Below, piece by piece: positions 1 to 6,100 of a DNA stretch of 8,171 nt. The stretch spans positions 239-8,409 of the forward strand of contig DUGV01000182.1 of the NCBI GenBank assembly GCA_013331225.1, written 5' to 3'. A model generated the notes under the pieces. The model was given only the letters and a program-made list of their open reading frames with translations, did no database searches and was not told the origin of the DNA. Source of the DNA: Methanolinea sp. (GTDB lineage Archaea; Halobacteriota; Methanomicrobia; Methanomicrobiales; Methanospirillaceae). Each line of letters starts with the position of its first letter. The first letter of the stretch is position 1. Both the position numbers and the translations under genes were made by a program.

Positions 1-415
1 GCTCCCGCACCCTCCAGGTGAGGTGAAGAAGCGAGTCAAAGCCGAGCTCGTGGGCGGCAACGCCCGCCCACAGGAGGTGCGACTGGATACGCTCGAACTC
101 GGCAATGATGGTGCGGATATAATCCGCCCGCTCGGGGACGTCGATCCCGGCAATCTGCTCGACTGCGCGGGCGAATGCGAACGTGTGGGAGACCCCGCAG
201 ATGCCGCATATCCGGTCGGTGAGGTGGACGATCTGGACGGGATTCCGGCGCATCCCCATCCACTCAATACCCCGGTGCGTCTGCCCGGGGGCAAAGTCCA
301 CGTCCCTGACCATCTCCCCCTCCATCTCGAAGGTGAACATCACCGGCTCCTTCAATGCAGGGTGGTTTGGCCCGATGGGGACGATGTAGGGTGCTTTCTT
401 CGACTCGTCGCTCAT
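1..415 (-). CDS. mbhL: Membrane-bound [NiFe] hydrogenase large subunit MbhL (N-terminal part)
   Basis: Large, NiFe-bearing catalytic subunit of a group 4 energy-converting hydrogenase, related to NuoD of complex I. It acts on the cytoplasmic face of the membrane, interconverting H2 and protons/electrons together with MbhJ. The window holds the first 138 residues; the gene continues past the left edge. Seen: GPNHPALKEP near residue 15, HRGIE at 47-51, and the first Ni-binding motif RICGICGVSH with C70 and C73, followed by ERIQSHLLW at 108-116. Both cysteines of the first CxxC are present, which argues for a hydrogenase and against the sulfane reductase Mbs/Mbx, where the Ni-binding cysteines are incomplete. 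The second CxxC, near the C-terminus, is outside the window and could not be checked. The ATG overlaps the mbhK stop by 4 bases and has GGAGGG 9 bases upstream. Confidence 0.95.
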   Translation of the reverse strand, partial: MSDESKKAPYIVPIGPNHPALKEPVMFTFEMEGEMVRDVDFAPGQTHRGIEWMGMRRNPVQIVHLTDRICGICGVSHTFAFARAVEQIAGIDVPERADYIRTIIAEFERIQSHLLWAGVAAHELGFDSLLHLTWRVRE

Positions 416-1062
416 GATTGACCGCCCTCCTTTCCGTGCTCCCGGCCTGCGGGCGAGAGAGGGGCCTCTTCGGTCTCCATTTCACATGCCGGGGCCTCCG
501 GAAGGGGTGGTGCCGGCCTGTCGGTAGGCCTCTTCGAGGCCCAGAGGTCCTTTACCATGCCATCGGGGATTCCGGTGCCGTCTTTTCTCCAGGGGTAGAT
601 GCCCTCGGGGAAGTCCTCTGGGAGGAAGAGCCGTCGGCCATCGGGGATGCCGGAGACCTTCACACCGAGGAACTCCTGCTTCTCCCGTTCGGAAAAGACT
701 GCTCCGGGAATCAGGTCGGAGATCGTCGGGATGGTGAGGTCGCCCTTTGGAAGGAGCACGGAGAACGTGACGGTGTACTCCCCTTTTGCCCTGCCGTAGT
801 AAATGGTCATATGGTAGAGGAGACGGACGGAATCTCCCATGTCGCTCCCGGAGATGACCGAGAGGTGCGGGTAATCAAGGTCCATCAGCGTGCTGATGGC
901 AGGTTTCAGGAGATCCCGCTCAAGGTCGATCCATATGTCGTATCCGGGCTCCTTTCTCTTCCCTTCCCTCCTCTCGCTTATCCGGGTGCCCTTGATTGAA
1001 GCACCGAACTTCGTGGTGAACCGCTCCACCACCTGCTCGGGTGTCAGGAACGCGTGGGTCAT
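412..1062 (-). CDS. mbhK: Membrane-bound hydrogenase subunit MbhK (NuoC / 30-kDa subunit family)
   Basis: 216-residue soluble subunit related to NuoC. In Mbh complexes it packs against MbhL and MbhJ in the cytoplasmic arm and carries no metal centre. The family signature is clear at about residues 124-161: SEREKQEFLGVKVSGIPDGR, then RLFLPEDFPEG and a final WRKD, matching the ERE...GxPDxRRLxLPEDxP...RKD pattern of 30-kDa subunits. The last 40 or so residues (about 177-216) are rich in Pro, Glu and Lys, look disordered, and extend past the conserved domain. The ATG overlaps the mbhJ stop in an ATGA, with GGGAGG six or so bases upstream, so this start is well supported. Its own stop overlaps mbhL in the same way. 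Confidence 0.93.
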   Translation of the reverse strand: MTHAFLTPEQVVERFTTKFGASIKGTRISERREGKRKEPGYDIWIDLERDLLKPAISTLMDLDYPHLSVISGSDMGDSVRLLYHMTIYYGRAKGEYTVTFSVLLPKGDLTIPTISDLIPGAVFSEREKQEFLGVKVSGIPDGRRLFLPEDFPEGIYPWRKDGTGIPDGMVKDLWASKRPTDRPAPPLPEAPACEMETEEAPLSPAGREHGKEGGQS

Positions 1063-1493
1063 GACTCTCCTCCCTGGATTCGCTCAAGTTTCTGCAGCGC
1101 TTTCACCACCCCGTGGATGATTGCCTCCGGCCGCGGGGGACACCCTGGCACATAGACGTCGACAGGGATCACCTCGTCGACAGGCCCCTCGAGGTTGTAT
1201 GAATCATAGAAGACTCCCCCTGAGATCCCGCAGGCCCCGATGCACATCACGAGTTTGGGCTCCGGCATCTGCGCATATACCCGGAGCAGCCGGTCCCTCA
1301 TCTTGTGGACCACAGGCCCGGTGACGAGCATCACGTCGGCATGCCGCGGGCTCCCCACCAGCTTTATGCCGAACCGCTCCGGGTCGTACCGTGGGGTGAT
1401 GGTCGCCACTATCTCGATCTCGCAGCCGTTGCAGGAACCCGAGTTGAAGTGGTAGACCCAGAGGGACCGGTTGAATGCAGTGTTCAGCTTCAT
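1059..1493 (-). CDS. mbhJ: Membrane-bound hydrogenase small subunit MbhJ (NuoB-like, [4Fe-4S])
   Basis: 144-residue small subunit carrying the [4Fe-4S] cluster closest to the NiFe site; it passes electrons between MbhL and the ferredoxin-like subunit MbhN, which is expected outside the window. Cluster ligands are visible in the usual family positions: C21 and C24 in SGSCNGCEIE, C88 in CIGACGISGG, and C118 in VPGCPPRPE. C84 also lies in the third motif but is not a usual ligand. The short single-cluster form fits group 4 hydrogenases. The reading frame is open 17 codons further upstream, but the start at 1493 overlaps the mbhI stop as ATGA, and the family begins close to the SLWVYHFNSGSCNGC segment, so the shorter form is preferred. 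Confidence 0.96.
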   Translation of the reverse strand: MKLNTAFNRSLWVYHFNSGSCNGCEIEIVATITPRYDPERFGIKLVGSPRHADVMLVTGPVVHKMRDRLLRVYAQMPEPKLVMCIGACGISGGVFYDSYNLEGPVDEVIPVDVYVPGCPPRPEAIIHGVVKALQKLERIQGGES

Positions 1494-1837
1494 GCGGAGA
1501 TCACCACCAGCACAAGGAAAAGCGCCGTTATTCCCAGGTACCACAGGACATAGTCATGGAGGTCGCCGGTGTGGAGGGGAACGAGGCGGTCATAGTACCC
1601 TTTGAGCGCCTCGAGGTATCCCCAGTAGAGGTTCCCTGCACGGACATGGACCATGCCCTTCTCGGGCTCCGGGTTCCCGGAGATAAACGGTTCGGCCTGC
1701 GCAGTTCCCGCCTTGTACCCTTTCTCTCCCATCGAATAGATCAGCCAGGCGATTATGGCGGCCACCACCATGCCGAGGACCCAGGGAAGGGGGTTCCAGG
1801 AACCTGCCCCCGTGAGGAGAGTGGATGTCAGGTCCAT
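1490..1837 (-). CDS. mbhI: Membrane-bound hydrogenase membrane subunit MbhI
   Basis: 115-residue membrane protein found in Mbh operons between the antiporter-like MbhH and the hydrogenase subunits. Two hydrophobic segments are visible, about 18-36 and 95-114. They flank a polar middle with the segment VHVRAGNLYWGYLEALKGYY (64-83), which could lie along the membrane surface. By family precedent it helps join the antiporter module to the hydrogenase module and has no cofactor. The frame is open further upstream, but the ATG at 1837 is chosen because a strong GGAGGTG (1847-1853) lies 9 bases upstream and a hydrophobic segment follows soon after. It starts 4 bases after the mbhH stop, one of only two junctions in the operon without overlap. 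A distinct mbhI supports Mbh over Mbs/Mbx, whose operons lack it. Confidence 0.88.
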   Translation of the reverse strand: MDLTSTLLTGAGSWNPLPWVLGMVVAAIIAWLIYSMGEKGYKAGTAQAEPFISGNPEPEKGMVHVRAGNLYWGYLEALKGYYDRLVPLHTGDLHDYVLWYLGITALFLVLVVISA

Positions 1838-1841
1838 TGTC

Positions 1842-3416
1842 TCATGCACCTCCGAGGACCGCGCTGATATACGCGCCCTGGTCCACCAGGGCATGGGCCG
1901 CTGGCGTGATCAGGCTCTCCACTACGATGCCCGGGAAGAGGCCAAAGAGCACCACCACCAGTGCAAGGATGCCCATCCCGAGGAGCATCGGCATCGGCGC
2001 CTCCTTCACATCGGCGAACTCCGGGAGTTTCGGACCCATGAAGATGGAATGGAAGACCTTCACGAAGGATGCCAGGGTCAGGATGCTCACCACCATCGCG
2101 ATCACTGCCAGGAGCGGATTGAAGACAAAGACTGATTCGTAAATCATAAGCTTGGACGCAAACCCGTTGAAGGGCGGAATCCCTGCAATTGCCAGCGCGC
2201 CAATCACGAAGAAGACCATCGTCCATTTCATCGAGTGGCCGAGGCCGCCCATCCTGTTCAGGTTGTATGTGCCGATGCGGAGGAATATCGCACCCGCGGT
2301 GAGGAAGAGGAGCCCCTTGTACATGGCATGGTTGATGATGTGGAAGATGCCCCCCTCCATGGCCATGTACCCGAACGCGTCGAGGAGCGACTGGTTCCCA
2401 AGGACCGCAAGACCCACGCCGACCCCAAGGAGCATGTACCCTGTCTGTGAGACTGCATGGTAGGCCATCAGGCGCTTCACGTTCTTCTGGGGGATTGCCA
2501 TCGTCACTCCCACCACCATCGAGAGGACCCCGAGGATTATTATCAGCCACCCCACCGTCACCGCGTTCAGGGTGACGTTGTAGAGGGAAAAGACGGTCCT
2601 GAAGAGCCCATAGAGGCTTGCCTGGCTTGCGACCACCAGGAGTGCGGTGATGGAGGAAGGTGCCATCGAGTACGCGTCGGGGGTCCAGAAATGCATCGGG
2701 ACCGCGCCGCACTTCATCGCGAGCGCGGCAATGATCAGCACCAGCGCCACCTGGTCAAGGAGGGAGAACTGCATCCTCGCGGCGATCATGGCCATGTTCA
2801 GGGCATTATACTCCCCGTAGTAGATCCCAATCGCGACGAGGATTGCAAGTGCCCCAATCGTGCTCAGGACGAAGTACTTGAGGGCCGCCTCCACCGCCAC
2901 TCCGCCGTCTATCCGGTATGCGATGAGCCCCGCGGACGCAAGCGAGAGGATCTCGAGGAAGACGAAGAAGTTGAAGATATCCCCCGTGGAGACCATCCCG
3001 AGGATCCCGGTGATCATAAGGAGGTAGAGTGTGTAGTAGCTCTCAAGGCCCGTGTGGGACCGCTCGCTCGAGAGGGAGTAGAGTACAATGGCAAAGCCCG
3101 ATACCGCGGTAATCACGAGCATCAGGGCGCTCATCGGGTCGACCTCGAATATGATCCTGATGGGGATGCCGCCCGAGTCGGGGGGGATTGCCGCCGATGC
3201 GGCTCTTGCCCCGAAGACATACAACCTGGTCCCTGCCGAGTACACATCGAATGCCAGGATGAGGGTGATGGCGGATGTGACGGCCATGGCACCGCCCACC
3301 CAGAGCGAGCGGATCCCTGACGATATGCGACCGATGAACGGGGTGATGAAGGCCGCAACGAGGGGCACGATAACCATCAGGGCCGGGGAGTTCTCCACAA
3401 TGAAGGAGGGGATCAT
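1842..3416 (-). CDS. mbhH: Membrane-bound hydrogenase antiporter-like subunit MbhH (MrpD/NuoN family)
   Basis: 524-residue polytopic membrane protein, the ion-pumping antiporter-like subunit of Mbh (Pfam Proton_antipo_M family). About 14 hydrophobic segments fill its length, as usual for MrpD/NuoL/M/N proteins. Residues expected for ion transfer are present: a glutamate at E155 in FVFLEILSLASAGL (TM5), a lysine at K235 in AMKCGAVPMHFWTPDA (TM7), H320 in AYHAVSQTGYMLLG, and K367 and K422 in later helices (MYKGLLF, NGFASKLMI). The HFWTPDA and AYHxVSQxGYM motifs are diagnostic of the MrpD/MbhH branch. ATG overlaps the mbhG stop as ATGA, with GGAGG upstream. Known of the family: it moves H+ or Na+ in step with redox changes in the hydrogenase arm. 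Which ion is used here cannot be read from the sequence. Confidence 0.95.
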   Translation of the reverse strand: MIPSFIVENSPALMVIVPLVAAFITPFIGRISSGIRSLWVGGAMAVTSAITLILAFDVYSAGTRLYVFGARAASAAIPPDSGGIPIRIIFEVDPMSALMLVITAVSGFAIVLYSLSSERSHTGLESYYTLYLLMITGILGMVSTGDIFNFFVFLEILSLASAGLIAYRIDGGVAVEAALKYFVLSTIGALAILVAIGIYYGEYNALNMAMIAARMQFSLLDQVALVLIIAALAMKCGAVPMHFWTPDAYSMAPSSITALLVVASQASLYGLFRTVFSLYNVTLNAVTVGWLIIILGVLSMVVGVTMAIPQKNVKRLMAYHAVSQTGYMLLGVGVGLAVLGNQSLLDAFGYMAMEGGIFHIINHAMYKGLLFLTAGAIFLRIGTYNLNRMGGLGHSMKWTMVFFVIGALAIAGIPPFNGFASKLMIYESVFVFNPLLAVIAMVVSILTLASFVKVFHSIFMGPKLPEFADVKEAPMPMLLGMGILALVVVLFGLFPGIVVESLITPAAHALVDQGAYISAVLGGA

Positions 3417-3757
3417 TCCTTCAGCCTCCGGATCCTGTCAATATCGATGGTCCCGTACTTCTTCCATATGATTATGGCAAACGAGAGGAGCAGGGCACTC
3501 GTGGCCACCCCGATCACGATCGAGGTCAGGGTGAGGGCCTGGGGGGTGGGAAGCACCATTGCAGTCGATGGTGCGTTCGTGTAGATGGGTGCGATCCCTC
3601 CCTCGCGGTACCCGAGCGATATGAGGAAGAGATTGACTGCGGACTCGAGGATAACGATCCCAAGGAAGACCTTGATAAGGTTTTTCTTGAACACGATGAT
3701 TGCAAGTGCAATGATGGTCAGAACGACCACTGCGATGAGGGGAAGGTTCCAGAACAT
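3413..3757 (-). CDS. mbhG: Membrane-bound hydrogenase subunit MbhG (MrpC/NuoK family)
   Basis: 114-residue NuoK/MrpC-type membrane protein with three hydrophobic segments (about 4-23, 30-49, 74-98). A glutamate in the second helix, E38 in GIVILESAVNLFLISLGY, sits where NuoK has its conserved proton-path glutamate. The following PTPQALTLTSIVIGVATSAL stretch is the classic MrpC motif at the start of the third helix. The C-terminus (KKYGTIDIDRIRRLKE) is basic and probably cytoplasmic. It begins 2 bases after the mbhF stop, with AGGAGG at suitable spacing upstream, and ends in a 4-base overlap with mbhH. It forms the antiporter module together with MbhE, F and H. Confidence 0.94.
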   Translation of the reverse strand: MFWNLPLIAVVVLTIIALAIIVFKKNLIKVFLGIVILESAVNLFLISLGYREGGIAPIYTNAPSTAMVLPTPQALTLTSIVIGVATSALLLSFAIIIWKKYGTIDIDRIRRLKE

Positions 3758-3759
3758 GG

Positions 3760-4227
3760 TCAGGACTCCTCCTTCCTGATACCGGAGAGCATGTAGAGGA
3801 GGATGACCGCAAGACCTCCCCAGACCTCGATCCCCACTGCGATATTCATGATGGGGATGACTCCAGCGGTGTTCAGATCGCCGGGATTCGGGCCGGCTGG
3901 GACTGACATTCCGAAGAGGAGGCCGCTGTTTGCAAGGAAGTTATAGAAGAACGGAGCGCCCACCGCAAGTGCGGCGATCCCGGCACCAATGAAGAGCAGG
4001 AGCCCGATCGACTCGCGGGCCTTCATCGCCGTCTTCTTCAGCATGCCTGTCACTTCATCGTAGGAATAGGCAACGATGACCAGGGCTGCGGCGGTCGCCA
4101 CCACCGCACCCCCCTGGAACCCCCCGCCAGGCGTGAGATGTCCGTGCATGATCACGTAGAGGCCGAAGATGAGGATGAAGGGATAGAGAAGGTTGGCCCC
4201 CGTTCTCACGATCTTGCTCATCCTCAT
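3760..4227 (-). CDS. mbhF: Membrane-bound hydrogenase subunit MbhF (MrpB family)
   Basis: 155-residue membrane protein of the MnhB/MrpB family (Pfam MnhB). Four hydrophobic segments can be seen, about 12-28, 38-56, 71-91 and 124-147. The signature HGHLTPGGGFQGGAVVATAA begins at residue 28 and is nearly invariant in MrpB proteins. It is part of the antiporter-like half of the complex; no cofactor is expected. Two ATGs are close together (M1 and M3). The first is chosen because it makes an ATGA overlap with mbhE and has GGAGG 9 bases upstream. The frame stays open far upstream, but that part lies inside mbhE and mbhD in another frame and is not coding. Confidence 0.94.
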   Translation of the reverse strand: MRMSKIVRTGANLLYPFILIFGLYVIMHGHLTPGGGFQGGAVVATAAALVIVAYSYDEVTGMLKKTAMKARESIGLLLFIGAGIAALAVGAPFFYNFLANSGLLFGMSVPAGPNPGDLNTAGVIPIMNIAVGIEVWGGLAVILLYMLSGIRKEES

Positions 4228-4499
4228 TGTTCTTTCCCTCCTTTCATTGAACGGAACATCAGCCCCACCCCCACCACCGCGGTGAAGAGGACGACAGACT
4301 CCCCGAGCGTATCGAATCCCCTGTAGTCGAACACGATCGAGGTGACGATGTTGTTTGCCGCGGCCTCCGACTGCCCGTGCCCAATGAAATACTGGTCCAT
4401 CTCGGACGCAGCGGGCTCGCCGAATGCCAGGAAAGCAGGGATGGCACAGAGCCCGGTTGCCAGCACCACGAATATGATCGTGGTCAGGATCTTCCTCAT
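4224..4499 (-). CDS. mbhE: Membrane-bound hydrogenase subunit MbhE (MrpA C-terminal-like)
   Basis: 91-residue membrane protein equivalent to a fragment of the C-terminal region of MrpA/MnhA. There are two hydrophobic segments, about 5-26 and 66-83. Between them is the family motif NNIVTSIVFDYRGFDTLGES (49-68), which is diagnostic of MbhE and of the matching part of MrpA; D58, D63 and E67 are the conserved acidic residues. ATG overlaps the mbhD stop and the gene ends in a 4-base overlap with mbhF. It is a short gene but beyond doubt, given motif, position and spacing. Confidence 0.93.
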   Translation of the reverse strand: MRKILTTIIFVVLATGLCAIPAFLAFGEPAASEMDQYFIGHGQSEAAANNIVTSIVFDYRGFDTLGESVVLFTAVVGVGLMFRSMKGGKEQ

Positions 4500-4750
4500 G
4501 GCTGACCTCCCTCGTATCTCGTAGTTGCCCGTATGGCGATGATGAAGATGGCAGTGGTGAGCCCGGCCCCGATGGCAGCCTGCGAGATTGCCACGTCCGG
4601 GGCCTGCAGGATATAGAACTCGAGCGAGATGAGGAAACTGAAGAAACCTGCAGCGAGTGCTGCCGCAAGCAGGTCGCGGAAATGAAAGACCATCAGCGCG
4701 GAGGCAACAAGCCCGGCAATTACCAGGGCATGGATGACCAGGTCGATCAT
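4496..4750 (-). CDS. mbhD: Membrane-bound hydrogenase subunit MbhD (MrpA C-terminal/NuoJ-like)
   Basis: 84-residue membrane protein of the MbhD family, equivalent to another part of the MrpA C-terminal region. Three hydrophobic segments are visible, about 3-22, 27-48 and 55-74. The motif LEFYILQAPDVAISQAAIGA (43-62) marks the family; E44 and D52 are membrane-embedded acidic residues that are candidates for ion conduction. The frame is open upstream, but the ATG at 4750 makes an ATGA overlap with mbhC and the protein then has the usual length of about 80-90 residues. Together with MbhE it replaces the single large MrpA subunit of Mrp antiporters, as in other Mbh operons. Confidence 0.93.
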   Translation of the reverse strand: MIDLVIHALVIAGLVASALMVFHFRDLLAAALAAGFFSFLISLEFYILQAPDVAISQAAIGAGLTTAIFIIAIRATTRYEGGQP

Positions 4751-5103
4751 GGTGTAAACTCCTCCAGCCGGTCCACGATTGCTGGAGCTGGCTTTATCCC
4801 GGCCTTGTGTGCGCCGCGTGCGATGGCATGGGACCCTACCGCGTTCGTGAATGCAAGGGAGATCGCAGCGATCAGGGTATGAACAGAGAGCGTCACATAC
4901 TGCCCGTCCCCGCTCGAAAGGAACAGCGCCACACCGTAGATGATCACCGAGAGGGCGGTGAACATTGACCCGAATGTGGTCATCTTGGTCGTGGCGTGCA
5001 TCCTCGTATAGACGTCGGGGAACCGGAGCAGCCCTGCGATTCCGAGCGCATTGAAGAATATCCCGACCGCGAGGCATGCCAGGATAAGGACATCCGCGAT
5101 CAC
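4747..5103 (-). CDS. mbhC: Membrane-bound hydrogenase subunit MbhC (MrpG family)
   Basis: 118-residue membrane protein of the MrpG/MnhG family (PhaG_MnhG_YufB). Three hydrophobic segments are seen at about 3-24, 42-63 and 68-95. The signature GIAGLLRFPDVYTRMHATTK (21-40) followed by TTFG is unmistakable. It starts with GTG, overlapping the mbhB stop as GTGA, with GGGAGG upstream; this is the one non-ATG start in the operon part seen. The C-terminus is basic and then acidic, probably cytoplasmic. The third-helix segment reads TNAVGSHAIAR, with Ala88 where most relatives have Pro. It belongs to the A-B-C group thought to form the outer part of the antiporter module. Confidence 0.94.
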   Translation of the reverse strand: MIADVLILACLAVGIFFNALGIAGLLRFPDVYTRMHATTKMTTFGSMFTALSVIIYGVALFLSSGDGQYVTLSVHTLIAAISLAFTNAVGSHAIARGAHKAGIKPAPAIVDRLEEFTP

Positions 5104-5357
5104 AGCTCGCCTCCCAGGTACTTGGCAATATAGAGCGTGCTCACGAAGGAGAGCAATGCATAGACAATCGCCACATCGATGAAGATGATCTGCTGGTAGG
5201 CCACGCCGAGGAGTATCAGGACAGCGACAGAGAGCGTGTTGACGGTGTCTATTGCCACTGCACGGTCAGCAGCGGTCGGTCCCAGGAACAACCGGATCAG
5301 GGAAAGGCAGACCAGGATGACGAGGATGCACACTGCGATATACCAGGGGTCGATCAT
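5100..5357 (-). CDS. mbhB: Membrane-bound hydrogenase subunit MbhB (MrpF family)
   Basis: 85-residue membrane protein of the MrpF/MnhF family with three hydrophobic helices (about 5-25, 38-57, 60-80). The signature GPTAADRAVAIDTVNTL (26-42) contains the conserved aspartate D37, and FIDVAIVYALLSFVSTL (59-75) contains D61. MrpF homologues in bacteria need an acidic residue near these positions for Na+ transport, but the ion used here is not known. ATG overlaps the mbhA stop, with GGAGG 8 bases upstream; the end overlaps the GTG of mbhC. Confidence 0.94.
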   Translation of the reverse strand: MIDPWYIAVCILVILVCLSLIRLFLGPTAADRAVAIDTVNTLSVAVLILLGVAYQQIIFIDVAIVYALLSFVSTLYIAKYLGGEL

Positions 5358-5881
5358 TCCGCAATCCTCCGTATCCAGGCGGGGAGGTTCGCAAGCGAGA
5401 AAAGCTCTCTCTCCTCAACCTGCGGCCTTTCCTCCCACCCCTGTGGGATATTGATATTATGGACGTAGAGGTCGTGGCTCTTCTCGTCGATGTCGACAGT
5501 GATGGTGCCCGGGGTGAGTGTGATGGAATTTGCAAGCATGAAGATGCCGAGGTCGGTCCTTAAGCCCGACTGCACCCTGATTATCCCGGGCCGGATATTC
5601 CCGGTGATCACACGGTAGGCCACGTCGAGGTTTGCCTTTGTCACTTCGAGGAGGAATGGCCCGAGAAGGTATAGTGGGATGAGAAGAAGCCGCAGCGGGT
5701 TTGCCATCCGGTAACTGTCCGACCTGCAGAGTAAATTCCTTGCGACTGCGGCGGCAAGAAGCGAGAGCGCAACACCTGCTACCAGTTCGGAAGGAGACCA
5801 GAGCAGGACGCTCCCGCTTCCGGCAGCAAGCAGGAGATACAGCAGTAGGGCGAGAATGAACGTGAGCAGGAAAGGTATCAT
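5354..5881 (-). CDS. mbhA: Membrane-bound hydrogenase subunit MbhA (MrpE family), first gene of the operon
   Basis: 175-residue MrpE/MnhE-type membrane protein. Hydrophobic segments lie at about 2-20, 24-46 and 62-82, followed by a soluble domain with the family motif AYRVITGNIRPGIIRV (88-103) and ANSITLTPGTITVDIDE (117-133). A charged tail follows (GWEERPQVEEREL). It starts the operon and is the subunit nearest the promoter. Two starts are possible: ATG at 5881, with GGGAGGT (5886-5892) only 4 bases upstream, or GTG at 5896, which would add five residues. The ATG is preferred because of the ribosome binding site and because the first helix then begins at once. The stop overlaps mbhB by 4 bases. 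Confidence 0.93.
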   Translation of the reverse strand: MIPFLLTFILALLLYLLLAAGSGSVLLWSPSELVAGVALSLLAAAVARNLLCRSDSYRMANPLRLLLIPLYLLGPFLLEVTKANLDVAYRVITGNIRPGIIRVQSGLRTDLGIFMLANSITLTPGTITVDIDEKSHDLYVHNINIPQGWEERPQVEERELFSLANLPAWIRRIAE

Positions 5882-5885
5882 CCGG

Positions 5886-5892
5886 ACCTCCC
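5886..5892 (-). promoter_or_regulatory. Ribosome binding site of mbhA
   Basis: GGGAGGT on the minus strand, 4 bases before the ATG at 5881. It decides between this ATG and the GTG at 5896, which this motif would follow. The spacing is short but usable. It also implies that the operon mRNA has a 5' leader, not a leaderless start. Confidence 0.65.
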
Positions 5893-5949
5893 GCACCTGT
5901 CGCCCCGGTATTCATTACGTGCACCAATCATCATGGAGATCACAGGACG

Positions 5950-5960
5950 CCTGAATCAGG
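5950..5960. promoter_or_regulatory. Short palindrome beside the mbh TATA-like element (possible operator)
   Basis: CCTGAATCAGG has perfect 5-base arms around a central base. On the minus strand it follows directly after the TATA-like element at 5961-5967, between that element and the expected transcription start. Repressors of archaeal genes often bind there. An 11-bp palindrome can arise by chance, so this is only a candidate. Confidence 0.35.
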
Positions 5961-5967
5961 ATATAAC
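5961..5967 (-). promoter_or_regulatory. Candidate TATA box of the mbh operon
   Basis: The minus strand reads ATAGTTATATCC across 5959-5970, with a TTATAT core. Transcription would start about 25 bases downstream, near 5935-5940, giving a leader of about 55-60 bases before mbhA. A second TATA-like stretch, ATTATACATAAT (6001-6012, minus strand), would place the start near 5975-5980. The sequence alone does not decide between them. Confidence 0.4.
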
Positions 5968-5969
5968 TA

Positions 5970-5988
5970 TCGGGCCGAATAGACCCGA
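5970..5988. repeat. Imperfect inverted repeat TCGGG-N9-CCCGA
   Basis: Five-base arms at 5970-5974 and 5984-5988 are separated by 9 bases. In RNA this would be a weak hairpin; in DNA it could be a protein site just upstream of the mbh TATA-like element at 5961-5967. The arms are short and the support is slight. Confidence 0.25.
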
Positions 5989-6007
5989 AGACCACACATC
6001 ATTATGT

Positions 6008-6029
6008 ATAATCTATCATGATCGATTAT
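6008..6029. promoter_or_regulatory. 22-bp palindrome, likely regulator binding site
   Basis: Outer arms ATAATC (6008-6013) and GATTAT (6024-6029) share their centre with an inner 8-bp palindrome ATCATGAT (6015-6022). Ten of eleven base pairs match across the dyad; only 6014/6023 breaks it. Length and symmetry fit a site for a dimeric helix-turn-helix regulator. It lies about 130 bases upstream of mbhA and 180 bases upstream of the rightward gene, next to a TATA-like element of the mbh direction (6001-6012). The regulator is not known. Confidence 0.55.
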
Positions 6030-6070
6030 GTAAATCAAGGGACATAAACAATACTGTTTGTGGCAATGCC

Positions 6071-6085
6071 TAAAACGATTTTTAC
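6071..6085. repeat. Direct repeat, copy 1 (of 2)
   Basis: TAAAACGATTTTTAC. A second copy at 6101-6115 matches at 13 of 15 positions; the two mismatches are adjacent, at positions 9 and 10. The copies are exactly 30 bp apart, close to three helical turns, so proteins bound to both would sit on the same face of the DNA. Confidence 0.5.
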
Positions 6086-6100
6086 GTGATTTATTGGAAT

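Noticed and set aside
1494..1544. Longer MbhJ starting at 1544
   Set aside because: It would overlap mbhI by 55 bases and lengthen the protein past the conserved start; the ATGA overlap at 1490-1493 fits the pattern of the operon.
1828..2712. 294-codon open frame on the minus strand overlapping mbhH in another frame
   Set aside because: Low-complexity Arg/Gly/His/Pro-rich translation without hydrophobic segments or motifs. The mbhH frame has all the antiporter-family motifs.
2457..3320. 287-codon open frame on the plus strand opposite mbhH
   Set aside because: Asp/Glu/His-rich antisense shadow of a membrane protein gene; no motif and no plausible ribosome binding site or promoter.
4228..4668. 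Upstream extension of the mbhF reading frame
   Set aside because: This part lies within mbhE and mbhD in a different frame. The MrpB family starts near M4227, where an ATGA overlap and GGAGG are found.
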